Positions 1 through 12,263 of a stretch of DNA of 64,000 nt are shown piece after piece. A program made the position numbers and the translations under genes. This DNA is from Copromyces sp. CBS 386.78. Its lineage: Eukaryota; Ascomycota; Sordariomycetes; Sordariales; Sordariaceae. The stretch covers positions 248,001-312,000 of the forward strand of contig MU839089.1 of the NCBI GenBank assembly GCA_030685235.1. The letters are read 5' to 3'. The first letter of the stretch is position 1; each line of letters begins with the position of its first letter. The notes beneath the pieces are model-generated. The model saw only the letters and a list, made by a program, of their open reading frames with translations. It did not search any database and had not been told where the DNA came from.

Positions 1-3000
1 TCTACTGTGCGACTTGGGGTTGCGGTAGCCGGCCGGTCTCAGCAGTCAAGGCAATCAGATCATGCCTGGTACTGAAAGAAACCCGTTTTTTGCCTCTATT
101 GCGCATCTGGCCGGCTGGGCATGTCGCGGAATCGCCAGTAATCGAGCGACTTTGAAGAAAGACCATAGGGACGCACTGATCTCCCATCAACAAAACGATG
201 GAGTGGTGCCATATGGTTGGCGGTACATATCATCTCTATGCGCAATAACTACCTCGCCTGAAACGGTTTGCGGGGTTGCTCAACGCCACCACCTCTTCAA
301 CGTCGTAGTGTACACGTACAGACTTCCGGACTACAGAGGACCGACCTCGGAGACATCACGTTGAAACGGACCGGATTGTTTCATGGTCGCCTTCTGTCGA
401 CTACATACATGAACAGCGGTCGAGATATTAACTGCAGCGCAACAGGTTTTAGTTGCCAGTCAAGGCATTCCGATGCAGGTGTAGCTAACCGGCTCTACGA
501 AAAGACCCCAATATCAACAGCGGACACCAGCAGCTGTATTCATCATTGAAGCTTTGGAGGTAACCTCGACTCCCAACAGGTGCTGAGCAATCGAGAGCAA
601 AAATACGACCTTGGAAAGCTCCCCTGGTCGCAGTCGGCCCTTGTCAAGGTAACCGTTGGCTACTATGCAGTGTACATATCTCACCGTTCCACGCGGGATC
701 ACAAGGTGAGCCTGTGAGGTGCGCGGAACCAGAGAAAGCAGTTCACAGCTCGCAGTTCGCATCTCGGCATGGAACCGTGTGCTTCCAGCAGTTCCAGCTT
801 TGTGGCAGGCAAGGGAGTTCCAGATGCGGGAGCCGGCTTACTTTGAGCCTCGGTGCCTCACCGAACCCGTCGGCATATCGGGGGCGATGGGAAATCACAA
901 ACCCATCATTTTCAACGCCCAACTATTTTGATATTGCGACCCAACTGAAGGCCACTGCAAACTGACGATGCTGGGCATCCAAAGACGGGACGCAGAACGA
1001 AACGGAACTGAACAAGTCGAACTCCGAAGCGTTCGTTGTTGGAGTCCCTCCACAGTCAACTAAATATTGTTTACTAAGCCTAAAGAGGCTAGACCCACAG
1101 TGTTCTCGCACATGATTGCCCCGTCACACCAACCAAGAGAGCAAGAGCCAACCCCTTCCATTCCACATCCACTAAACTTGGTTCTTTTTCTTCCCTTCAG
1201 TCGCAAGTTTCGCCATCGCACATTCGAATGATTGCCATGGCATACCTTAGTCCAATAATCGACAAAAATATCCAATCGAGATCATAGCACGGATCGACCA
1301 CAAATCAAAATCGGTTCATCCGCAGCGCACGCGACCCCATTATTTATTCTTTACTACACTACAAAACACCTACACCCCTCCTTCCAGACTTCCCCAGGCT
1401 ATGAATTTCTCAACGGGCGCCCCGGACGATGCCCAACGCTCCTGGAGCTTCCCCTCGTCTCATAACGGCATGGTCATGGCCAGCAAGCGGCTGTCGCTTG
1501 CCGGGATTCAACATGTGTACTATTGAGAGCCACCTACGTCACTCCTGGCTTCCATCTTTCGTGAAAGCCACCATTATATTGGGCTTGGGCCTTCAGCTCG
1601 CTCCAACATGGGCATCTCCAACCACATGGTCGTACCACTGGCGCCATTGGGACGGCACTATTTGGCGCCCAGCACGACCAAACCCTGGCCAGCAAGATAT
1701 AATTTTTCGTTCAGGTGCAATTCGCGGCGGTAAAGGCTTGAATTGACGACGTGGAAACAGAGACCACTGCAAGACATGGCAGGGCTTGCCTGTTGCAGAA
1801 ACACAAGCTTGATACGATTCAGAGAACGACAACCGCGGCAACCGTGAAACACTGACATTTTTTTCAGCTGAATTTGCCAGCATACCCGACTTCGCCGAAC
1901 GGAGCTAACCGTCCGAACGTCCGCTTGAAACTACGGAGTGTATGTCGTCAACAACACACGACTCATGTCAAGTATCAGCCGACGAGTAGACCCAAGGAGA
2001 GATATCATGACTTCGTTACAACAAGAGAAAGCGACATCGTATACGCCTCAAGTAAATCCCCCTGGAACGCCGCTGAAGATGGGCGACTATAAGGTATGTT
2101 TGCTGGTTTGGCGACCGATCTCCCAGCCTCGTGTAAGTCGAGCCGCATCAAAAATAAAGTATATGATTAACAGCTAAGCACCAAAGAGGAAAACGTGGAT
2201 TTGAGCTGATACGCACTAATGGGATCCCCCTACTTGTGCAGTTCGGAAGCCTTGGTTTTCTCTCACATGACTGCATAATCTTGTAGATTTTCATTTCGCT
2301 TCGCGTTTACCTTTTGATGCTGAAACAGCTTGATATCCGAATAGAGGCTGACATCCCAACTCCCAGAAAACGACAACATAGGCACAGTACGTATTCGCAC
2401 TTGAGGCCTTCCAGAACTCTTAGAAGTCCTGTTCTGTCTGCCATGTCAGCCTCCCATTCGCAGACCACACAATGTCCAGAACACAACATGGCAGCTCATG
2501 GCAACCATTCAAAACTCCACAGGCTGTTCCCCAAGGCCCGGTGGCCCAGGACCCTGAAAAGCAGTCAGGTGCAAGTGTCGATCACCGAATCCAGATTCGA
2601 CCTCTTTTTGCTCTTTATCCCCTTTTGTCCACCTGTCAGCCGAATAGCGCGTGGGTGAAAGGGAGCACAAGAAAAAAAATAAGGCCATATCGACAGTCGA
2701 GGATGATCGACAAAATTGCGATAAGGCCGTCCGTCTGTTTTATCTTGTGATTAAGGCACAAGAGCGACACAACTTCACATTAACCCAAGCCGACATGGCT
2801 TGCTTGTATCAAGAGACATTGTCATCCACATCAACCCATCTGTTTGATGTGTTGATTACCTCCTGAACGTCAGATCTTGTCTGTTTTTGGCACCGCCAGA
2901 AAATGCAAGAACCGAACGAGGTCGAAGGGGAAAAAAAAATACAAAATGCAGTTGGAGACAGATCCAGCATCGGGTCCGTATCACCAAGCCAAGGATGCCC

Positions 3001-6000
3001 AGATCGGGGGAACCGGAGCTGTTCATCACTTTGTCTGTGGTTTTTTCTTTGGTTTTTTTTTCCCCTTTCCGAAAGTTCTCAAAGACCCTGAAAACTAATA
3101 TCCATTCTTGTCTCTCCTCTGCCTCGCCTCGCGGCCTCGCCTACCCAAACACGCCAAGTGGGTGACTCTGAGGCAAGGGTTACGGTCGTGCTATTTTGTC
3201 AAAGGGAAGCACGAGGCTCGCAACCATTTCCGCGATTCGAGCAATTGCACCAACCGCCAACCCTTGATTTCATATTTTTTCTTTTACTTGCTCGTTTCCG
3301 CGCCGGATACCGGCAACGTTATTACATCAGGCCTGTGTTCCCAGCACAAATCCTTTCCCACTGCCTCCACATTCCACATGGTTTGCAAACTATGCAAACC
3401 GAACCAATCCGTTTCTTTAATATCTGCGCCAAATCGTAACCTTGAAGTGGCGAATTGAAGCTCGCTCTGTCCGTTAAGTGGGGGATTAAATGGAAAATCA
3501 CACATACATAACCCCATACTATCACCGTTCTAAACGTTTCTTGCAAATGCAACCACCCACTCACAGCAATCACAGGAGATAGTTCCGCCCCAGTTAGTGA
3601 AACAAACGGACTTGCGGACACTACTACTGTGTCAAACCCCTATCAAAATTCCAAGATCGTCCCAGAGAAACCAAACATTATTCGCACCTCTCGGTGAATG
3701 TTCCACCCACCCGAGCCACCCATCCTTCAACCGCAGGGACCAAGTGCCCCTCGTCCCCAAAAATTAAAAGGATCAAAGGATCAAAAGACCCAGGGGTATG
3801 CTCCTTTGCTCGGAGTCGGAGCTCAAGCCAAGATTGCGTCTAACGGGGAATCGGGATGCCGAGCGTTGCCTGCCGCGGGAGGCTCAATCCTCCAATCCAA
3901 CTACATAGTACATACACTATTCGAATTTTCTTTACGGTTTCTCCTTTTTCTTTGGTCTCTGCCTGGCCGCCCCTCCTTTTGCTTGTCAGCGCTGATCTTG
4001 ATCTGATAGAGACCAGATCATCCGGAGCCAGCGCCGGGGCTTCCCTTCCACTTCACACAAGTTTGGATGGCATGGCCTTGATTCGAATGTTTCGTGTGGT
4101 GCAAGTACCTAGTGGCATGCGGGTATAGGGAGGGGAGTAGGTTGGCGCTAAACGTAAAACCCAAAAGCTACTGTTGGGATATCTTAGACCACTTGGATTA
4201 CCAAAATCATTATCCATAACTAACCAAGAGGGAGGGTTCAAGCATGGGGTCTTGGCAACTAGTTGCTGGGACATAGTACACAGTAAGCTCAACTAAACGT
4301 GGTCTAATAAGTATCCGAGATCACAATTGCCAAGGCACATATAAACTGTGATTGAAGTTTCATAAAGAGGCGGGCCGACCAATAGGCGTCCTCCGGGGTT
4401 GTCCTCCGGGGGTTCACTGTTTGAGGAAGGGGAGGAAAAATAGGAAAGGAGGTATTGCCAAACTGCAGGATGAACAAAAAAAGGCAGCCAAAACGGTGGT
4501 GAACCCTTCTTGCATTTTGCATATCCTATCGAGCCTTATCCATTTGACTGCCAAGAGACAGAAATGTTAGCCAAGCGTAGCGAACCAGGGAAACCCCAGG
4601 TTTTTCTTGTGGTTGGAATACGAAGTTGCGGAGGCGTGGGATGGGTCTTATACGATATCAACCGAGGTATGTACATTACAATCTCTGGATCTAACAAATG
4701 ATGGGATACTACACTACCTCAACCTCCTCAGAAAACCTTGGATACCTTGTACCTGTCCTCGAAACGCAAAAATTCTAAAGAAGGGGAAAAGCACAAAAGA
4801 GAGCAAAAGTGAGGCTACTATGTATACCAGCCCATGTGATACGAACCTACTGTAGCATACGAAACTCCGTTAAGATCGTGGAGTCACTCAGGTCAGGTCA
4901 GGTTACACTACGTACAGTATGGGTGGCATTGGCGCCGCAACCGCAACCGTAATCCGTAAGCGAAACTGGCCTACAAGCTCGGAGATCCGGGATCGGGCCG
5001 AGGTGGGTTTGAAGTTGTTTTCGGTATCTTCGGTGAGTCGGTGAATTTACTTATGGAGTTGTGGTCGGTGAACTCGGTGAGCTCGGTAAATGAGAAGCGA
5101 GAACCAGGGCAAGGAGGGAGGGTCAAGGTCTTGGAAGACACTCGATCGTCAGCAACTGAGATGTTGAGAGTCCGGCGAATATGAACTTGATCTCATTTCT
5201 GCGATATTTGCACCAGTTTTTTGTGGTCAAAGGTTTGGTCACACCATTACCGTCGCTTTAGTATTTGACATCGAGTTGGCTTTTTGAAGTCGTTGGTTCA
5301 GTTTGTTGTCCTCTCACGTCCAAACTACTTAACAACGCCAGAGATATCAACCCTCGGTTCAAGTTCCACGCATGGGAAATTTCCCTTCGCAGCGTACTTC
5401 TTAGGTACCTACCTACCTTGAGCGGTTCTGTTACTGTGAGAGAATGGGACGCAAGTGGAACTGCAGTGGCTACGCATTGCGTGACACATCTGGTTGCTCG
5501 TCGTTCCTTCCCTTTTTCTTTTCTTATCTTTCGTGGAGCGTCACTGCACTTCTATGAGATAAAGAAAGAAGGGCAGGCAGGCAGGCACGACAGATACAGC
5601 GAGAAATAGGTAGCCATGAAACATGCATTTTTTTAAATTTTCTTCTTAGCATGCGTGTGTCTTCCAGGTTCTGGGCTTGGAAATGACGAAATCGCCGAGT
5701 ATCTCGTGGAATATAGTACGACGATTATTTCCATCTCAACTGGTAATATCGACCCAATGGGAGTATTTCCTTGACACACCCAAGTCCTCAGCAGAAGAGA
5801 AATTCAGAGTTTCGTGACACATTAGTATCGACGACCATGATCCAACAGGGGGAAGACAAACGGGGAATTATTATTGTCGGCATCTCAATCATGAATTCTC
5901 ATTGTACATGATGGATCAGTTTACGTACCTGATTCCGATGGATGATGCATCAAATCGTAAGGTAGACATCTACAACCATCGCAATCTCACATACTTAAGA

Positions 6001-6110
6001 GCGCCGTTTGAAACCCTCACCGTCTTCAAACCGCCCCATCCAACCCAAACCTACCCAGCTCAAACGAATATCCTCTCACAAACTAACCAACCAAGAACCA
6101 ACCAACAAAA
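1..6110. other. 6.1-kb stretch without a supported gene
   Basis: I find no coding region here. The open frames are all under about 135 codons, have no recognisable domain, and show no paired donor/branch/acceptor that would join them. The stretch has pyrimidine runs and T tracts near 3.03-3.08 kb, and short CGGTGA-type repeats near 5.03-5.09 kb. The last 100 bases are CA-rich and look like the 5' leader of the gene starting at 6111. A non-coding transcript or a small lineage-specific gene cannot be excluded. Confidence 0.5.
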
Positions 6111-6719
6111 ATGTACCGCAAACTCTGGCCAGTCTACTCCTGCGGCCACGAACAAATCCCCGCCCAATCCACCCGCACCGAGTCCTGCGGCTACCAATGC
6201 CCCGAATACTCCTGGGGTTCCGGCTACTACGAGCTGCCCTCGGACTGCGGTAACGTTCGCTGCTCGACGGCGATACGGAGCATGTTCGATAAGGGCCAGG
6301 TAAAAATTGCTGATTGGAAGTGGAATTATGGTGCTCATGCTGGTAGTACCTACGGTGGTAATGGATCGGGCACGGCTTGTGCTGGTCCAGCTTCGGTGGG
6401 TATGAGCTACGGTGGCGGTGGCTGTGGTGGTGGTGGTGATGCTGGGTATGGTGGTTACGGCCTTACTCCGATGCTTTCGGGCCCGTCGACGTCTTGTCCG
6501 GTTCATGGCGGTTATGGCTCAGGGCCTATGATGCCGCCTTTCCTTCCGCCTCATGCTCATACTGGTGGTGACTCTTACCAGGGATACGGCAACCCAATGT
6601 TGCGTCCAATGTCAGCACCTCCGACTCCCTTTTTTGTTCAACCGTTCTTCCCACCTTTCCCATCGTATGGCGGCGGTGGCCAAGGATGCCCTCCGCCTCC
6701 GCCTACACGATGGTGGTGA
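6111..6719 (+). CDS. Small Cys-rich protein with Gly/Pro/Tyr-rich tail, paralogue of the gene at 7242-7928
   Basis: This is a single exon of 202 codons that I do not recognise as a named family. The first ~70 residues carry W6-P7-V8-Y9, then Cys11-Gly12-His13-Glu14, a C-x3-C pair (26, 30) and a C-x4-C pair (46, 51), which suggests a small metal-binding or disulfide module. The rest is low complexity: glycine-rich with tyrosines, then proline- and phenylalanine-rich, ending in a run of prolines and TRWW. There is no signal peptide or membrane segment. The ATG follows an A-rich leader (CAAAAATG). The convergent gene 522 bp downstream has the same Cys pattern and a Gly/Tyr tail, so the pair probably arose by an inverted duplication and diverged. 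Function is unknown. The paralogy is what makes me believe it is a gene. Confidence 0.7.
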   Translation: MYRKLWPVYSCGHEQIPAQSTRTESCGYQCPEYSWGSGYYELPSDCGNVRCSTAIRSMFDKGQVKIADWKWNYGAHAGSTYGGNGSGTACAGPASVGMSYGGGGCGGGGDAGYGGYGLTPMLSGPSTSCPVHGGYGSGPMMPPFLPPHAHTGGDSYQGYGNPMLRPMSAPPTPFFVQPFFPPFPSYGGGGQGCPPPPPTRWW

Positions 6720-7241
6720 GATATCGCCGGTAGGTCGCTGAGATGACGGAGATCATTATTTGTGATGTTTAGCTTGGAGTTTGCAAGTCTGGAACGAGAA
6801 AAACCTGAAGTGCGACCTGGCTGTGTGGTAAGGTAATTATACGTTGCCTTGACTGCGTTTTTGCTCCGGTACAGGAGTACAATGCAAATTCAAATGCACA
6901 TGCATATGTACATGCGGACTTTGTGTCGCTGGCGCATAGAAAGGAGAGGAGAAGAAACTGATGTTGATACGAAGTTGAGCAAAGTTAACCCCGTTGACGA
7001 CACATTAGGTAGTAGCCACTCATCTCTATTTCGTTCATCTTCCATACTTTTCTCTATTCTTTGCCTTGTTCCCTTCTTTTCAGGCATTCCCTTCTGATTT
7101 TCCGCCCTGTTCCCCTTCGACGAATTCCTTCATTTACCTTTGACCTCTAGTTCACCACCCAAGTACCTCCTACCCACTTCCCCCTTTCTTGTCCATTTCC
7201 CTCCTTTCACTCCCTCCATATCCATTGCCCCAATATCCACC
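6720..7241. other. Intergenic region between convergent paralogues
   Basis: These 522 bp separate the stop codons of two convergent genes and should hold both 3' untranslated regions. The right half is a strong plus-strand pyrimidine tract (about 7030-7230). I see no further gene. Confidence 0.6.
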
Positions 7242-7928
7242 TCACCTATGCTTCCGATGACTGGACTTCTTCCCCTTACTCTTCTTGCTTCCCTTTTTTT
7301 CCTCATCCTCTCTCAAGAACGCAGGCAGAGGCGCGCCTCCAGCGAACGGGTTCTTGGGGTCGGGATTCTCGCCTCCTCCGCCGCCGCCGCCGCCGAAGCC
7401 TGCAGGAACAGGGGGAGGTATCGGGTTCTGACCTCCATATCCCGGATCAACAACTTGTCCACCACCACCACCACCGCCGTAACCACCATACGGATTAACT
7501 TGTCCACCACCACCACCGCCGTAACCTCCATACGAATCCGTCTGCCCACCGTAAGCACCATCATATGCCGAAGGATCACCGCCACCGTAGCTATTGCCGT
7601 ATCCCGGATCAGGTACCTGTCCACCAGCACCACCACCACCACCACCGCTCACAGCAGGAACAACAACCCCATACTCATCATAATAGTGTGAGTACCGCGG
7701 GTCCGTACGCTTCGAAACATTCGGATCCGTCCACGGCGCCGTGGCAATCCGTCCCTGCTGTTGCATCATCTGGATGCAAATCCCACAGTGGACATCACGG
7801 CAGTACTCGTTGGAATCGTAACGGCCGATCTGCCACTGCCCGCAGTTTCGTGCGCAGGGTGTCCTTCGGCGTTCAGAGGGGAATTTCTCCTTTCCGCAGA
7901 CGTAGATGGGCCAGTCCAGGTTACACAT
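7242..7928 (-). CDS. Small Cys-rich protein with Gly/Tyr-rich repeats and basic tail, paralogue of the gene at 6111-6719
   Basis: This is a single exon of 228 codons. The N-terminal ~70 residues match the convergent neighbour position by position: W6-P7-I8-Y9, C11-G12, E14, P17, a C-x3-C pair (25, 29), a C-x4-C pair (43, 48), then a G-(R/Q)-(I/V) motif and a Trp near 66-69. There are additional cysteines at 2 and 51. The body is built of GGYGGGGGGQ-like repeats with Tyr and Pro, and the last 30 residues are acidic then strongly basic (KKSKGKKS). The Gly/Tyr low-complexity part resembles phase-separating or RNA-associated proteins in composition only. No function can be assigned. The ATG lies 1-3 bases after an A-rich leader on the minus strand. 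Confidence 0.7.
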   Translation of the reverse strand: MCNLDWPIYVCGKEKFPSERRRTPCARNCGQWQIGRYDSNEYCRDVHCGICIQMMQQQGRIATAPWTDPNVSKRTDPRYSHYYDEYGVVVPAVSGGGGGGAGGQVPDPGYGNSYGGGDPSAYDGAYGGQTDSYGGYGGGGGGQVNPYGGYGGGGGGGQVVDPGYGGQNPIPPPVPAGFGGGGGGGGENPDPKNPFAGGAPLPAFLREDEEKKGSKKSKGKKSSHRKHR

Positions 7929-9949
7929 TTTTTTTATTGCGGCTGTTGTGAGTCAGGAGTCTAGCTAGGGGTGGCTGGATGTTGGGTGGATACTAAAGTA
8001 GGTAGGTAGGTAGGTTAAAATCTCGTTGTTTTGCTGCTTGGTTCTTCTTTGTGCTCTTAACTTCCGTGTCTTGTTGTCTTGGAAAAGGGGAAGTATAGAG
8101 GATGTCGATGTGATTGATGTTGATGCCAAACTACTTACCAAAAGCACCACCGCCAAAAGCACCGGGCCACTCCCCTTTTAATCACCCTTTCGACTCAAAG
8201 CCCCTTGCCAGCAATACATCATCAAGACCATGCCCACTGGATCTGACGCGGTCAGACCGTTGCCGACCCAGTCTCTTTCGTTTGCGGTTCATCATGAACG
8301 TTGACATTTCGTGGGTTGCCAATCTCCGATTTTCTACAAGACTGAAGTGAACGCGCCGCTGGCGGGTTGGTGGATGAGCAGCAGCGGACTGTTGGTGAGT
8401 TGATAAGGTAGCTCTAGACATTTTGAAGGGCGGAAAGCGTTATTTTCAAATAATTCTGCACTCGCCCTACTTTAGTCCGTCAAGAAACGGACCTGTTTAC
8501 CAAGTGTGGCTGTGAAATTATATCCGATCGATCAATGTTTGTTTACTTTGTCTTCGGGGAAACGGGGTCGGTGACACGTGCCAATTGGCATAGACATAAA
8601 TTGAACATGTAAATTCTAGCCATTCTAGATCTACCCTGACCACATGTATCCTCTGTTGTCCACTAATCTTCTGAGGTAGGTAGTGACGGCGGGGCGATAC
8701 TTGATAATGTGCGTAACCAACGGGGGAAAACATTGAAAGAAACTGACTGCCTTCCCAGCGGGATGCGATGACGGGATCCCCATGTTGTTATTATTAAGTT
8801 GGTGGGCTTGATGGTAAGAGAAGGAAAGTATGCTGTTGGGAATGCAACTGCCGCTGTCGATAATAGTTGGAGGAGCGAGGCTACAGGAAGATGAACACCC
8901 GGGTAAAGGCCAAAGAACAAGAAGCGAAAAGGGATGAGAAACGATGAGAAACGGAAGATTGATAAAAGTGAAATATGGAAAGAACATTGGTCCACCAGAA
9001 CACAACTCGGCCGTTTCCATGCCTGTCGATCAATGAGCAAAAGTTACCGAAGGTGCTCCTCAAATTCTTTTATGTTTCCTGGGTCGCCCTTTCCACATCG
9101 ATAATGTTACTTTTACACTCACGGTGTGGACACTATGACGAACTATCATATCTTGAGAGGCAAGTGTACAAGGCAGAGAAAAAGGGGTTCAATTCGAAAC
9201 ACGAAGAGAGACTGGAGAGAAAGAGGGAATAAAGGGGGTAACAATGACAAAACAAAAAGTGGTCCGCGTCGGAGTCCGCTTAAACCGGTCAACGGACACT
9301 CGAGTAAGAGATCACGGCCTTATTTACGTTGAGTTCCATACATTTCACGGCACGGTTACGTGATGAAGAATTCCCCATTTCCTTCTTCTCAAGTCATCTA
9401 CCTACAAGGCCCTGCTGTGAGTACCCATCATCGAAGTGAATGATGGAACGCTATCTATTGTAGGTACCTCAAAGATGCTTCACACACAAACACAATAACG
9501 TGACTTATATACCACACCACTGAATATTACCCTCGAGAACCACAAAGTCCATGCAGCACCGCTTTTTTGGTATAAAATCCCGATCCACAATCATCCAGTG
9601 AGATGACGGAAAAAGAAGCAGAAAAAAGAACAAGTATTAAAGCTCCAGTGGTATGTGACAGTTCAAATCCACTTGCTTGCTAACTTGCATGCTTTGCTTC
9701 AACAAACAAACATATGTCCTGTCCCGGCTTTGACATACCAAGCATATTTGTCTTTCCATAAACCATCACATTCATGCCATACCTCCAGCATCCATCATTG
9801 CAATATGTCCTCCTTATCCCACAGATACATCCCTGTTATATTACTCAAACAACCAAATGCAATGTTCCAAACGCCAATGCCCATATTTTCATCGCTAAGT
9901 GTTGGTGAAAGAAGGTCAGGTACGAAAGACGGAGTGATCATGAACTCTC
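7929..9949. other. 2.0-kb intergenic region between a minus-strand Cys-rich gene and the 3' end of prd-4
   Basis: No supported gene. It contains a short GGTA tetranucleotide run near 8000-8015. It should hold the promoter of the 7928 gene on its left and the 3' untranslated region of prd-4 on its right. The open frames (for example 8631-9040 minus) are overlapping low-information frames without domains. Confidence 0.5.
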
Positions 9950-12263
9950 CTATTTCTTCTTACCCTTACCCTTGCCCTTCGTCTTCGCCGCCTCGACAAT
10001 ATCCTTCGCGTCCTCGCTGGCGTTAGGGTAATTACTCTTCGGGTCCTCCGCGAAGAGGACCTCATCACCCTTACCGCCCATATTCATGAACTCATTCGGG
10101 TCTCTGTTGTCATCGGGCCTAGTCTCCTTCTGAAGGGAGGGTCCTGCTTGTGCTCCGACAAATTCGTGCTGGCTGGGCCCATCAGTCGCTACCGTGGGAT
10201 TCTTCCTGTAGATTTTCAGGTCGGACTTGTTCTCGCCAAGTGGAATCTTATCCGCGATCTGGACTGTGTTGATTGAGCTCAGGAGGGTGCGCTCGCGGAG
10301 GACGCCGCGTCTGGTGACATCGAGGCCGGCGATGCCGTTAACGAGGCCGTTGGTGCTATCGTTGACGCCAGGTTTCTTGTCCGTCATCCAGGGGTGAGAG
10401 AGGCACTCGTCGATGGTGAAGCGCTTCTCGGGGTCGACGACGAGCATGGAGTCAATCAGGTCAACTATGGTAATGTTAGTACTGGTATAGCTGTATCCGG
10501 CATAGGACTAGGCAACTTACGAGCTAGGTCATCCACAGGGTCCCAGTAAGGCGATGGATAGTCGAATTTGCCCTGCCTAATCTGATCCGAAAGAGAATAA
10601 GGGAAATCAGGGGAGGTGAGTTCATCCGAGAATGGCGGAAAGCCGCACAAGCAGATGTAGAGCACTACACCGAGAGACCAAATATCAACGGCCTTGGTGT
10701 ACTTGCGGTGGCGAGTGTCGGTGAGGATTTCGGGCGCCACATAGCTCGGTGTGCCACATAGAGTGGTGGTGAAGGATTCCTCGCCAATGATCTTGGCAAG
10801 ACCAAAATCAGCCAACTTGACATGCAGGTCATCATCGACTAGCAGAATGTTCTCGGGTTTGATGTCGCGGTGGACAATGTTGCGGTCATGCAAGTACTTG
10901 ACACCCTGGAAAAGCTGGGTAAACAACTTGCGGGCCTCGTTCTCGGAGAGCTTGGTCTTCTTCACGATGTAGTTGAAGAGCTCACCTCCTGGCGCCAGCT
11001 CAAGAACTAAGTAAACGGCGTTGGGCTCACTGAAGGTATCTTTGAGACACAAGACGTTGGGGTGACTAACCCCCATCAGCACGGCAATTTCCTGCTGAAG
11101 ACCTTCGTTCTTGGACCGCTCCTCAACGCCAGGGGTCTTGGAGAACACCTTGACGGCATACTGGCTACCCGTCGACTTCTCCACACACAAATATACCTCG
11201 GCGAAATGACCCTTGCCCAGCTTCTGAAGCATGGTGTACTGCTGCTTGAATGCGCTGGTGTGTCGACTCTTGGGGTATCGGAAGATGAAGCGGGCTTGGT
11301 CGAGAATGGCGATCTCGTCTAGCTCGTGGAGCTCTCTCTGCCGATTGCGACCCACCATTGCGTCGTTGACAAATGTGCCGTTGCTCGACAGATCCTCCAA
11401 CTTGGCGACGGTATCGTTCCCCTTGTTCTCCGTAAAGATAATGCAGTGCCGGTTCGAAACGATGGGATCCTCTATTTGGACGTCTAGTATTTCGTTAGTA
11501 CAGTGACGTATCCCTGGGATTGTACAGGTGAACCAACCGCATTCCGGGTGCCTTCCGATCAGATAGCCACCGGATGGAAGCCCTTTGACCTTGGTCTTGT
11601 CCAACGCGTGCTCCTCCTTGATCAACGCCTTCTGACCGCGCTTGCCTCTCTTAGGGCCAACCGCCTGTGAGACCGTATCTGGAAGGGGGCAAGCGGCCCT
11701 CCTCCTCAGGACGACGCAACGACCGCCGTGCCTAGGGTCCAAGGGAAATAGGTAACCCCAAACTCCCTCCTTGACTTCATCCTCAACGTCGTCTGACAAT
11801 GGCCTATCGATATCGGGTAACTGGCTGAAGGCTTGTGTGTCGTTGAGCACTTGCGACTGGGAGTATTGGGTCTCTGGGTTGCCTTGCGACAGCTGGATTG
11901 GGCGGCCAGCTGGTGGGGTAGCTGTGGGCTCTTTGGCATCTTGTGGGTAGTCATCGGTGTCGTGGGTGACTGGAGAGGGAAGCTGCTTGGCGGTGTTGAC
12001 GGGTGTCTTCTGCTTGGGTTCGGCGTCTTGGATGCGCTGGGAGGAGAGGCGCTCGGAACGACGGGGTTTCTTGAAGGAATCATTGTCGTCGGCAGAACCC
12101 TGAAGCAGAGCGCGTATTAGTCGACGGAGCATGCTTGGTGGTGACGCAATGCGCCATGGACGAACAAGAGGATGCACGACGCGAGAGTCATGACACATGG
12201 GGGAGTGGACGGACGTACGCGAGCTCTCTTAAGAGTGCTGCTGCCTTCAGCTCGGGGAGCCAT
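9950..12263 (-). CDS. prd-4: Checkpoint kinase 2 (CHK2/RAD53/Cds1-type), FHA plus Ser/Thr kinase
   Basis: This is the DNA-damage checkpoint kinase; in Neurospora it is PRD-4, which also links DNA damage to the circadian clock. I model four exons: 12263-12219, 12099-11538, 11483-10521 and 10464-9950, giving 694 residues. Exon 1 is only 15 codons (starts MAPRAEG) and ends at GTACGT; its acceptor follows a CTAAT branch site. The intron at 11537-11484 interrupts the FHA domain exactly, and removing it restores PEC-DVQIED. The intron at 10520-10465 likewise restores LALDLID. Residues ~70-105 hold a cluster of SQ/TQ sites, the usual ATM/ATR target region. The FHA domain is ~190-265 (GRHPE, SNRH, SNGTF). 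The kinase is ~285-550, with GKGHFAEVY, VK, HRDIKPENILL, DFG and APE all intact. A lysine-rich tail (KGKGKGKKK) may be a nuclear signal. It is divergent from eIF3m. Confidence 0.93.

Noticed and set aside
1429..1746. 105-codon plus-strand frame with a hydrophobic segment
   Set aside because: Opposed by minus-strand frames of similar length, with no similarity to a family I know and no splice context.
9655..9680. GTTCAAATCC motif considered as a tRNA B box
   Set aside because: No matching A box, acceptor stem or cloverleaf pairing around it.
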